Assembly (NCBI GenBank): GCA_023260355.1
Contig: JALQVJ010000195.1
Coordinates: 1 to 7,558, forward strand
Length of the DNA stretch: 7,558 nt
Source: Burkholderiaceae bacterium
Lineage (GTDB): Bacteria; Pseudomonadota; Gammaproteobacteria; Burkholderiales; Burkholderiaceae_C
Direction of reading: 5' to 3'
A program made the position numbers and the translations under genes. Of the stretch, positions 1 to 5,836 are shown piece after piece. Each line of letters opens with the position of its first letter. Within the stretch, counting starts at the first letter, position 1. A model generated the notes under the pieces. That model ran no database searches. It worked only from the letters and a program-made list of their open reading frames with translations, and was not told where the DNA came from.

Positions 1-554
1 TTGAAAAACTCATGGGATTCGATCGCAACCTTTGGCTGACATGCCGCAAGGATGCGATGGCACGGGTCCGCTCCCCGCTGCACCCTGTGGTCTTTGGCAG
101 CGATGTGTCTCACCGAATGGTGGACTTTGCGCAACGCAACGCCGAGCGCGCGGGCGTTGCCAAGGCCCTTGAGCTCCGAGGTGGCGACGCCTTGCAACGC
201 ATGCCGCCCAGTCCAAAAGCAGGCGTGATGCTGTTGAATCCACCCTACGGTGAGCGCATCGATGTGGCTGGCGTTGCCAAAGGCGGCGCCAATCGGCGTT
301 TTCAGACCCAGGACTCTGCCCCATCAGGCCAAGACCATGAGAACGCCGCAGCGTTTTACAGCGCACTGGCGGCCCACTGGAAAAGCCATTTTGATGGCTG
401 GAGTGCTTGGGTCTTGAGCCCGGACGCGAAACTGCCCGGCTTGATGCGCCTCAAAGAGACGCGCCGCTTGCCTGTATTCAACGGTCCTATCGAATGCCGT
501 CTGTTTCGATTCGATATCCAGGCACGCAAACAACAACCCAAAACCCAACCATGA
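1..554 (+). CDS. rlmL: RlmL-type 23S rRNA (guanine-N2)-methyltransferase, 5'-truncated by window edge
   Basis: The reading frame is open from the first complete codon (position 3), so the gene begins upstream and only its C-terminal part, about 183 codons, is visible. It carries the SAM-dependent methyltransferase core. A nucleotide-binding segment (GSDVSHRMVDFAQRNAERAG) is followed by LNPPYGER (positions 234-257), the catalytic NPPY motif of RNA/DNA amino-methyltransferases. The end, GPIECRLFRFDI, is typical of RlmL and THUMP-domain rRNA methylases. In E. coli the homologous half of RlmKL methylates N2 of G2445 in 23S rRNA. Here the protein stops after the RlmL-like domain with no fused RlmK domain, as is usual outside gammaproteobacteria. 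The expected N-terminal THUMP domain lies off the window. The stop codon overlaps the start of the PIN gene (ATGA, 551-554), which suggests one transcript. The family is certain; the exact rRNA target is inferred from homology. Confidence 0.88.
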   Translation, partial: EKLMGFDRNLWLTCRKDAMARVRSPLHPVVFGSDVSHRMVDFAQRNAERAGVAKALELRGGDALQRMPPSPKAGVMLLNPPYGERIDVAGVAKGGANRRFQTQDSAPSGQDHENAAAFYSALAAHWKSHFDGWSAWVLSPDAKLPGLMRLKETRRLPVFNGPIECRLFRFDIQARKQQPKTQP

Positions 555-970
555 TGCATGCAGTGTTGGACACCAACATTGTTTTGGATGTATTGGTTTT
601 CGAAGAGGAGCAATGCGCGCCGTTGCGCCAAGCCCTCTGGGATGGGGGCTTGCGGCTCTTCGCCACGCAGGAGATGCGCTCCGAACTGGAACGTGTGCTG
701 GACTACCCCAACATCAAAAAGCGCCGGGAACAGAGAGATCTTTCTGTTTCTGCAGTGCTGCAGACGTATGACGCTTGGGTCGATTGGTGCGAGCCTGCGC
801 CGAAGATCCCGTTCACCTGCAAAGACGCAGATGATCAACGCTTTTTGGACTTGGCGGCCCAACAACAATGCACACTCATTAGCAAGGATGACGCCATTTT
901 GGTGATGCGCAAGCGCATGGCCACGATCGGTGTCAACGTGTCTCAGGTTTGGACCGAGCCAGCTCAGTGA
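551..970 (+). CDS. PIN-domain RNase-like protein (COG1569/TIGR00305-type), no antitoxin gene beside it
   Basis: A 139-residue protein filling a single PIN domain, the Mg-dependent ribonuclease fold of VapC-like toxins. The acidic active site is visible: D7 in VLDTNIVLD, E45 in MRSELERVL, D92/D95 in KDADDQRFLDLA and D113 in LISKDDAIL. The second aspartate often seen in the last motif is replaced by A115. Spacing and motif wording match the 'putative toxin-antitoxin system toxin component, PIN family' (COG1569) rather than classical VapC. The start at ATG 551 is chosen because it overlaps the rlmL stop and sits six codons ahead of the first catalytic Asp. The next codon, 554, is also ATG. Open frame upstream to 407 is only antisense-free shadow inside rlmL. 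No small antitoxin-like gene lies on either side. A role in RNA cleavage is inferred from the fold; the target and whether it is toxic are unknown. Confidence 0.88.
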   Translation: MMHAVLDTNIVLDVLVFEEEQCAPLRQALWDGGLRLFATQEMRSELERVLDYPNIKKRREQRDLSVSAVLQTYDAWVDWCEPAPKIPFTCKDADDQRFLDLAAQQQCTLISKDDAILVMRKRMATIGVNVSQVWTEPAQ

Positions 971-1706
971 TCACGTTCAAAGACGGCAGAGAGTGATCTC
1001 GCATTTGTTCGCGAGAGTATGCGTGCACCGACCCCACAGGACACGCGCGACGCGCCAAGCAATCATGCTGACAGCTCGAGTTGCATGCAAGTCGGTGAGA
1101 TTGACACCGATCGCCGCGCCATGAAGGAGCACACGCGCCAGCTGGACACGCCGATTCACAAGGTCTCGAAACACAAGCTTCGCAGGGATTGCGCTGTTGT
1201 TTGGGCTCTGACCAGGGCGCGAGGGACGTTGCGCAAATCACGGCTCGATAAGCGAACCAGGTGCCCCAAGTTTCCTCAATGCTCAATTGAAAGGGCGCGG
1301 TGTGCCGCCAACCCAATGCGCGCCCGATGCCCTGCAATGGCGCAGCAACACCGATCTCGCCAGCTTCATCAGGCGTCCAGACATGTGCATGCCATGCCCT
1401 TTGTCGTATGCGCTCTGTCAAAAATCGACGCACCCACATATCAATCGGGTGTTCCTCGTTGGTCGCATTCGCCAATGAAGTCACCTGATAGGCGTCGCAA
1501 ATGGTTTCCCAAAGCTTGCGACCCTGGTGGCCAATCACCCACCATTGCGGCGCTTGCATCGCCTCTGGTGCATAGTCAAGAACATGCCGCTGCAGTCGAT
1601 CGTCAAGCTGCGTCGGGTGCATCACGCCCATCACTGCCAAACCCACGCCAGACAACTCACTGCACCAAGCGTCCCACTCATGGGCGGAGATCATGGGTTC
1701 TCGCAT
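933..1706 (-). CDS. Cysteine-rich 4Fe-4S ferredoxin-like protein of unknown function
   Basis: A 257-residue soluble protein with no signal peptide. The N-terminal two thirds are unremarkable apart from ETWGTWFAYRAVICA (about 144-158). The C-terminal third is cysteine-rich: NPCEACVSRPCESACPAGAC, a C-x2-C-x4-C-x3-CP ferredoxin signature (C175, C178, C183, C187). It is followed by more cysteines in RCQSHRLAC, SSCQHDC and CLARRACPVG (C192, C201, C208, C212, C216, C222), ending in HAYSREQM. The overall look resembles the Fe-S part of QueG-like proteins, but there is no cobalamin domain, so it is not QueG. A start at ATG 1706 or GTG 1709 is possible; either overlaps the dtd stop (1706-1708), implying coupling. 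The last 18 or so codons (after REQMRDH) extend beyond where I recall family members ending, and they overlap the PIN gene by 38 bases. Binding of at least one 4Fe-4S cluster is inferred; the reaction is unknown. Confidence 0.8.
   Translation of the reverse strand: MREPMISAHEWDAWCSELSGVGLAVMGVMHPTQLDDRLQRHVLDYAPEAMQAPQWWVIGHQGRKLWETICDAYQVTSLANATNEEHPIDMWVRRFLTERIRQRAWHAHVWTPDEAGEIGVAAPLQGIGRALGWRHTAPFQLSIEETWGTWFAYRAVICATSLAPWSEPKQQRNPCEACVSRPCESACPAGACAPSWRGDRCQSHRLACNSSCQHDCLARRACPVGSVHAYSREQMRDHSLPSLNVITELARSKPETR
997..1016. repeat. Short inverted repeat just past the PIN stop
   Basis: TCTCGC (997-1002) and GCGAGA (1011-1016) form a 6-bp perfect stem with an 8-base loop. It begins 27 bases after the PIN stop codon and lies inside the last part of the convergent Fe-S gene. 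A second, looser repeat, GATCAC (969-974) and GTGATC (993-998), brackets the same spot. Neither arm is followed by a T-run on either strand, so it does not qualify as a standard intrinsic terminator. It may be a weak 3'-end structure for one of the two converging transcripts, or chance. Confidence 0.3.
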
Positions 1707-2143
1707 CACATGTCGATTGGGATCGTGACAGGGCCGTCGTTGACGAGATGGACCTGCATGTCAGCCGCAAACACGCCGGTTGCGACATGAGGGTGCGCTT
1801 GGCGCGCAAGGTGAACCAAGTGATCAAACCACTCGCGCGCAAATGCGGGCGTTGCCGCACCTGAAAATCCTGGTCGCGTTCCGCGACTCACGTCGGCCGC
1901 CAGCGTGAATTGGCTGACCAGCAACACGCCGCCGTTGACGTCTTGAACGCTTCGATTCATCTTACCCTGCTCATCGGCAAAGATCCTCAGTCGCAGCAGC
2001 TTGTCCAAAAATTTTTGAGCCGTTCCGGCGGTGTCTTGAGGTTGTGCACACACCAGCACCAACAAGCCACGCTCCACTTGGCCAACCACCTCGGCGCCGA
2101 CAATGACGCGCGCCTCGCTCACCCTCTGAATCACGGCTCGCAT
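1706..2143 (-). CDS. dtd: D-aminoacyl-tRNA deacylase (DTD)
   Basis: A 145-residue cytosolic enzyme of normal DTD length. It hydrolyses D-amino acids, classically D-tyrosine, and also glycine mischarged onto tRNA, recycling the tRNA and protecting translation. Both signature motifs are present: SQFTL at residues 77-81 and NDGPVT at 135-140, the latter carrying the Gly-cisPro pair that enforces chiral selection. The N-terminus MRAVIQRVSEARV is typical and fixes the start at ATG 2143, six bases after the upstream transporter's stop. No strong Shine-Dalgarno is visible there, so re-initiation after the upstream stop is plausible. The stop overlaps the start of the Fe-S protein gene. Its operon partner two genes upstream is tyrS, whose product is a known source of D-Tyr-tRNA, so the two sit in one functional unit. 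Confidence 0.95.
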   Translation of the reverse strand: MRAVIQRVSEARVIVGAEVVGQVERGLLVLVCAQPQDTAGTAQKFLDKLLRLRIFADEQGKMNRSVQDVNGGVLLVSQFTLAADVSRGTRPGFSGAATPAFAREWFDHLVHLARQAHPHVATGVFAADMQVHLVNDGPVTIPIDM

Positions 2144-2149
2144 GGTGGC

Positions 2150-3067
2150 TCAACGGATATCTTGCATGTCATCGAAATGGGCTTCTACATTCGATGGCAA
2201 CAGTTGAATGGTGGCGCGCAAGCCCGGCACACTGCTCATCAAAGCCTGCTCTACGCTGATGCGCACCGCTGCGGCCCGCTGCAAACTCCACATGCCCGGC
2301 AAGTGCATATGCACATCGACGAAGCACCGATTGCCAGCACGACGCGTGTAGATATGATCGAACCGCAGAATCGGATGGCCGTTGCGGGTCAAGACGAAAT
2401 CATCCAAGACACTGTGGATGCGGTCCAGCGTCGCCGCATCAACCGCTTCATCCATCAGCCCCTGCGAGGACTCCCAGATCAAGCTCACACCCTCGCGCGC
2501 GATGTTCAGTGCGACAGCGACCGCCGCAACCAAGTCCAGCCACCACCAACCCGTGACTTCGGCAAGGATCAGTCCAACCACCACACCTGCTGACGTCCAA
2601 ACGTCGGTGATCAAGTGGCGTGCGTCCCCCTCGAGGGCTTTCGACCGAAATCGGCGGGCTGAGCGCAACATGCCCCACGCCAAAAACCCATTGAATGCCG
2701 AACTCAAAATCGAAAGGGCAATACCGATATCCAGCGACACCAGCGGCTGCGGGTGAATCCAGCGATCGACGGTGGACCAAATGATTCCCAGTGCCGCACC
2801 GAGAATCAGGATCCCCTCAAACCCAGAGGAAAAATACTCTGCTTTGTGGTGCCCGTAGGGGTGGTCATCATCCGCAGGTTGCGCCGCCACGACCACCATG
2901 CGCCAGGCAAACATCGCGCCGGCGAGGTTCACAAAGCTCTCCATGGCGTCTGAGAGCAACGCCACAGAACCGGTGATCCACCATGCCAAGGTCTTGAGGA
3001 TGATGGTGACCAAGGCCACCCCAGCTGAAACCTTCAGCCACTGAGAGGGTTGCCAATCGGCCGTCAA
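2150..3067 (-). CDS. Cation diffusion facilitator (CDF) family metal exporter
   Basis: A 305-residue inner-membrane protein with the CDF layout: about six hydrophobic helices in residues 12-200, then a cytoplasmic C-terminal domain (about 212-305, with VDVHMHLPG). CDF proteins export divalent cations (Zn, Fe, Mn, Co, Cd) in exchange for protons. The helix-2 motif reads SVALLSDAMESFVNLAG. Aligned by eye to E. coli YiiP, the helix-2 ligands D45/D49 become E43/N47, whereas the helix-5 pair H153/D157 is kept as H151/D155 (HLITD). DDDHPYGHHKAEYF (66-79) is the usual loop. The start is TTG at 3067, supported by a well-placed GGAG (3077-3074) six bases upstream and by an in-frame stop, the tyrS TAA, just before it. 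It lies 12 bases after tyrS and 6 before dtd. The transported metal cannot be told from sequence alone. Confidence 0.9.
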   Translation of the reverse strand: MTADWQPSQWLKVSAGVALVTIILKTLAWWITGSVALLSDAMESFVNLAGAMFAWRMVVVAAQPADDDHPYGHHKAEYFSSGFEGILILGAALGIIWSTVDRWIHPQPLVSLDIGIALSILSSAFNGFLAWGMLRSARRFRSKALEGDARHLITDVWTSAGVVVGLILAEVTGWWWLDLVAAVAVALNIAREGVSLIWESSQGLMDEAVDAATLDRIHSVLDDFVLTRNGHPILRFDHIYTRRAGNRCFVDVHMHLPGMWSLQRAAAVRISVEQALMSSVPGLRATIQLLPSNVEAHFDDMQDIR

Positions 3068-3073
3068 ATGCCA

Positions 3074-3077
3074 CTCC
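3074..3077 (-). promoter_or_regulatory. Shine-Dalgarno GGAG supporting a TTG start for the CDF gene
   Basis: On the minus strand GCGGAG is followed after six bases by TTG (3067-3065). The tyrS stop TAA (3082-3080) is in the same frame, and no ATG or GTG lies between it and the conserved first helix in a usable position, so this site decides the start. Confidence 0.6.
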
Positions 3078-3079
3078 GC

Positions 3080-4282
3080 TTAGCTGAGCGTCACGCGCGC
3101 GAACTTGCGCTTGCCCACTTGCAACACAACGCTGCCAGCCTCCAACTTCAATGCCCTGTCGGACACTACGGCGCCGTCTGCACGCACACCACCACCATCG
3201 ATGAGGCGGCCGGCTTCGCTGGTCGATGGCACCAGCCCTGCAGCCTTCAAAACGGCAGCAATGCCCAACGGGGCGCCCGAGAGGCTCACTTCAGGAATCT
3301 CGTCTGGGATACCGCCTTTGCTGCGGTTGACAAAATCTTGCTCTGCTGCATCGGCTGCAGCAGCGTTGTGAAAGCGCGCAGTGAGTTCTTTGGCAAGCGC
3401 CACTTTGGCATCTTTGGGGTTGCGACCTGCTTGCACTTCGGCCTTGAGCGCATCGATTTCCGCCATCGAGCGGAACGACAACAGCGTGTACCAACGCCAC
3501 ATCAACTCATCGCTGATCGACAGCGTTTTGGCGAACATCGTGTTGGCGTCTTCGGTAATGCCGATGTAGTTGTTCTTGCTCTTGGACATCTTGTCCACAC
3601 CGTCCAAGCCCTCCAACAATGGCATGGTGAGAATGCACTGCGGCTCTTGTCCATACTCTTGTTGAAGGTGCCTTCCCATGAGCAAATTGAACTTTTGGTC
3701 AGTCCCGCCCAATTCCAAATCCGAGCGCAACGCGACGCTGTCGTAGCCCTGCATCAGGGGGTATAGAAACTCATGGACACTGATGGACTGGCCACTGTGA
3801 AAACGCTTGTGAAAATCGTCGCGCTCCATCATGCGAGCGACCGTGTACTTGGCCGATAACTCGATCATGCCGCGAGCGCCCAAAGGGTCACTCCACTCGC
3901 TGTTGTATCGAATCTCAGTTTTGTCAGGATCCAACACCAAACTGGCCTGTGCAAAATACGTTTTGGCGTTGGCTTCAATTTGCTCACGCGTCAGCGGCGG
4001 ACGCGTCGAGTTGCGTCCCGAAGGGTCGCCGATCATCGACGTGAAGTCACCAATCAAAAAAATCACCTGGTGCCCCAAATCTTGCAATTGGCGCATTTTG
4101 TTCAGAACGACGGTGTGTCCGAAATGCAAATCAGGCGCCGTGGGATCCAAACCAAGTTTGATGCGCAGGGGCTGCCCAGACTGTTGGGCACGGGCCAATT
4201 TCTTGAGCCACTCCGCCTCAGGCAGCAACTCTTCGCATCCGCGCAGGCTCACGGCCAAGGCATACGAGAGTTCATCATTCAT
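3080..4282 (-). CDS. tyrS: Tyrosyl-tRNA synthetase
   Basis: A class I aminoacyl-tRNA synthetase that activates tyrosine with ATP and charges tRNA-Tyr in the cytosol. The ATP-binding signatures are HFGH (residues 53-56) and KMSKS (231-235). Substrate-pocket motifs include [23 protein letters not shown] and [10 protein letters not shown] (GGTDQ at 192-196). A C-terminal S4-like tRNA-binding domain occupies about 337-400 ([14 protein letters not shown] to [11 protein letters not shown]). The form is that of the roughly 400-residue proteobacterial TyrZ-type TyrRS. The start is uncertain. ATG 4282 gives [21 protein letters not shown] and 400 residues. An in-frame GTG at 4309 would add nine residues with no conserved look. 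Neither has a strong Shine-Dalgarno. It is the first gene of the minus-strand operon and is divergent from the M23 gene. Confidence 0.95.
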   Translation of the reverse strand: MNDELSYALAVSLRGCEELLPEAEWLKKLARAQQSGQPLRIKLGLDPTAPDLHFGHTVVLNKMRQLQDLGHQVIFLIGDFTSMIGDPSGRNSTRPPLTREQIEANAKTYFAQASLVLDPDKTEIRYNSEWSDPLGARGMIELSAKYTVARMMERDDFHKRFHSGQSISVHEFLYPLMQGYDSVALRSDLELGGTDQKFNLLMGRHLQQEYGQEPQCILTMPLLEGLDGVDKMSKSKNNYIGITEDANTMFAKTLSISDELMWRWYTLLSFRSMAEIDALKAEVQAGRNPKDAKVALAKELTARFHNAAAADAAEQDFVNRSKGGIPDEIPEVSLSGAPLGIAAVLKAAGLVPSTSEAGRLIDGGGVRADGAVVSDRALKLEAGSVVLQVGKRKFARVTLS

Positions 4283-4482
4283 TTTGATATCTAAGTGGTC
4301 TGCGTTCACTGGTCAATTACCCATTCAGAGCTGCGGAGTGGTGGCTTGTATACTTCGGCGTCAAAAGGACGGGCTGAAAATGGGGTGTTCCCTTTCAGCA
4401 TTTATTTGAGACCCGATTGTAGTGGCGAGTCTTTACATCAAAGCTGTGCAATGAAGCGATCGTCCACAGACATGCTCCTGCA
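4283..4482. promoter_or_regulatory. Divergent control region between tyrS and the M23 gene
   Basis: About 200 bases separate the two divergent starts and must hold both promoters. On the plus strand TATACT (4349-4354) resembles a sigma-70 -10 element, but I find no good -35 at the usual distance. On the minus strand TACAAT (4421-4416) matches the -10 consensus at five of six bases, again with only a poor -35. TTGACC lies at 4316-4311 on the minus strand, with a weak TAGATA 17 bases beyond. None of these is convincing alone. The stretch is AT-richer than its surroundings and also holds the hairpin and mini-ORF listed separately. Confidence 0.45.
4373..4399. other. Bulged hairpin in the tyrS/M23 intergenic region
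   Basis: GCTGAAA (4373-4379) pairs with TTTCAGC (4393-4399). After a two-base bulge (AT), GGG (4382-4384) pairs with CCC (4390-4392), leaving the five-base loop GTGTT. That is ten base pairs with one bulge. On the plus strand it is followed by ATTTATTTG, a moderately T-rich tail, 84 bases ahead of the M23 start. On the minus strand it would fall in the tyrS leader or promoter. It could be an attenuator-like or mRNA-stabilising leader element, or a protein-binding dyad. Confidence 0.5.
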
Positions 4483-4486
4483 GTGA
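4451..4486 (+). CDS. Possible 11-codon leader ORF overlapping the M23 start
   Basis: ATG 4451 opens MKRSSTDMLLQ and stops at TGA 4484-4486, overlapping the GTG start of the M23 gene (4483-4485) as GTGA. The M23 start has no visible Shine-Dalgarno, so coupling from this short frame would explain how a GTG is used. The leader's own ribosome-binding site is also weak. An ORF of this size can arise by chance; the support is the exact overlap only. Confidence 0.25.
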   Translation: MKRSSTDMLLQ

Positions 4487-5829
4487 ATCTTCCACGACAT
4501 CAGTTCCGCCAACACGCTTTAGAAATTGAAGCTGACACGGCGCCTCCCCGGACCACGCGGTGGCGTCACCGCGCCGCCTTGGCAGTGGCGGCTTCATCGA
4601 TTTTGATCTCCGCGGTCACCTGGGGCACCTGGCAATCGGGACCAAGATCAAGCGCTGATCAAGAAACCACCCAGTCCATCGCTCTGCCTGATTTGCTAGA
4701 TCAGTCATTGGCCGACATCGCCTTGCACGCGAACACTGTCGTGGAAACGGGCGATACGGTGCGATCGATCTTGGAGCGCTTGTCCGTCAAAGATACCGCT
4801 GCAGAGCGCATGCTCCAGTCCAATGACCAGGTTGTTGCGTTGCTCAACATGCGCTCGAAGGTTTGGGTCAACGCCAAAGTACAAGCGGGCGGCCAGCTGG
4901 AAGAGCTTCAATTTGTTTGGAGCCCGCGGGGACAAACCCAAACAGCTCGCGCACTGTCGATCCGGCAGCGCGAGGGCAATCTATGGGAGAGCGAAGAATC
5001 TGACATCGCTCTGGAGCGCCAAGTCCGCTTGGCATCTGGGCGCATTGAGTCGTCTCTGTTCGCTGCAACCGATCAATTGGGCCTGAGTGACGCCATCGCG
5101 ATTGAAATCGCGGAAGCATTTTCAAACGATATCGATTTTCGCCGCGACCTGCGCAAAGGCGATCAGTTCTCTGTGGCGTATGAAGAGTGGGCCCATGCCG
5201 GTGAAGTGATCGCGAATGGGCAGGTTTTGGCCATGGAGTTCATCAACAAAGGCACCAAGTTGCAAGCCATTTGGTTCGCCGACAAAAATGAATATTTCGA
5301 TGCCAGTGGCAACAGCGCCAAGCGCGAATTTTTGGCTTCCCCGATGCGTTTCTCTCGCATTTCAAGCGGCTTCAAGATGCGTTTCCATCCGATCCAAAAG
5401 ACATGGAAGCGCCATTTGGGCGTTGACTACGCTGCCCCCACAGGCACGCCCGTGCGCAGCGTCGGGCGCGGCACTGTGCGGTTCGCGGGCTGGCAAAATG
5501 GTTACGGCAATGTCGTCATCGTGAGCCACAATGGTGGCAAAGAGACGTTGTACGCGCACTTGAGCAAAATCACGGTGCGGCGTGGGCAACGCATCGAGCG
5601 CGAGCAAACGGTTGGCGCCGTCGGTAGCACCGGGTGGGCCACCGGCCCGCATCTGCATTTTGAGTTTCGCGTGAACGGTCAGCACCAGAATCCAGCCGTG
5701 TTGGCCAAGCAAAGCAAGTCTGTGCGACTGACGCCTGCTGAATTGGCCCGATTCAAGGTGGTTTCAGAAGAGATGCAAGCCGCCCTGGCCACAGCGAGCG
5801 CCGTGCAAACGGCCCAAACCATGCCATGA
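4483..5829 (+). CDS. Membrane-anchored M23 family murein DD-endopeptidase (MepM-like)
   Basis: A 448-residue zinc metallopeptidase predicted to cut peptidoglycan cross-links in the periplasm. A short basic cytoplasmic tail (1-30) is followed by one hydrophobic segment (about 31-50), a signal anchor. A LysM/OapA-like region follows (about 85-150, VVETGDTVRSILERLSV), then a linker. The C-terminal M23/LytM domain (about 295-410) has zinc ligands H311 and D315 (RHLGVDYAAP) and H392 (GPHLHFEF), with catalytic-type H358 (YAHL) and H390, so it looks active. The layout matches E. coli MepM (YebA) and length is normal. The start is GTG 4483: the frame is open upstream only to 4423 and contains no ATG or other GTG. 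It is divergent from tyrS. anmK follows after 7 bases, so both genes of cell-wall turnover probably share a transcript. Confidence 0.92.
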   Translation: MNLPRHQFRQHALEIEADTAPPRTTRWRHRAALAVAASSILISAVTWGTWQSGPRSSADQETTQSIALPDLLDQSLADIALHANTVVETGDTVRSILERLSVKDTAAERMLQSNDQVVALLNMRSKVWVNAKVQAGGQLEELQFVWSPRGQTQTARALSIRQREGNLWESEESDIALERQVRLASGRIESSLFAATDQLGLSDAIAIEIAEAFSNDIDFRRDLRKGDQFSVAYEEWAHAGEVIANGQVLAMEFINKGTKLQAIWFADKNEYFDASGNSAKREFLASPMRFSRISSGFKMRFHPIQKTWKRHLGVDYAAPTGTPVRSVGRGTVRFAGWQNGYGNVVIVSHNGGKETLYAHLSKITVRRGQRIEREQTVGAVGSTGWATGPHLHFEFRVNGQHQNPAVLAKQSKSVRLTPAELARFKVVSEEMQAALATASAVQTAQTMP

Positions 5830-5831
5830 GG
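5828..5831 (+). promoter_or_regulatory. Shine-Dalgarno GAGG for anmK, overlapping the M23 stop
   Basis: GAGG begins inside the TGA stop of the M23 gene (5827-5829) and lies five bases before ATG 5837. It fixes the anmK start and ties its initiation to ribosomes finishing the upstream gene. Confidence 0.6.
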
Positions 5832-5836
5832 TCTAT

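Noticed and set aside
356..868. 170-codon minus-strand open frame across the rlmL/PIN junction
   Set aside because: Both plus-strand genes are well supported by catalytic motifs, and this frame crosses them with no recognisable content.
551..970. Complete vapBC-type toxin-antitoxin module
   Set aside because: Only the PIN half is present. Upstream is a methyltransferase and downstream a convergent Fe-S gene, with no small DNA-binding antitoxin frame.
933..1709. Frameshifted or decayed QueG (epoxyqueuosine reductase)
   Set aside because: The frame is intact from start to stop and keeps its cysteine motifs. The length and lack of a cobalamin-binding domain fit a separate ferredoxin-like family rather than a broken QueG.
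1019..1864. 281-codon plus-strand open frame opposite the Fe-S protein and dtd genes
   Set aside because: It spans two minus-strand genes with clear family motifs, and its translation is low-complexity, rich in Arg, His and Ser, with no recognisable domain.
1910..2593. 227-codon plus-strand open frame opposite dtd and the CDF gene
   Set aside because: It lies antisense to DTD and CDF conserved motifs and has the His/Gln-rich composition expected of a GC-rich shadow frame.
3050..3766. 238-codon plus-strand open frame opposite tyrS
   Set aside because: The opposite strand encodes the TyrS KMSKS and S4 regions; the plus-strand product resembles no family.
3831..4409. 192-codon plus-strand open frame running from tyrS antisense into the intergenic region
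   Set aside because: Most of it mirrors conserved TyrS sequence (HFGH region) and it has no supported start or domain.
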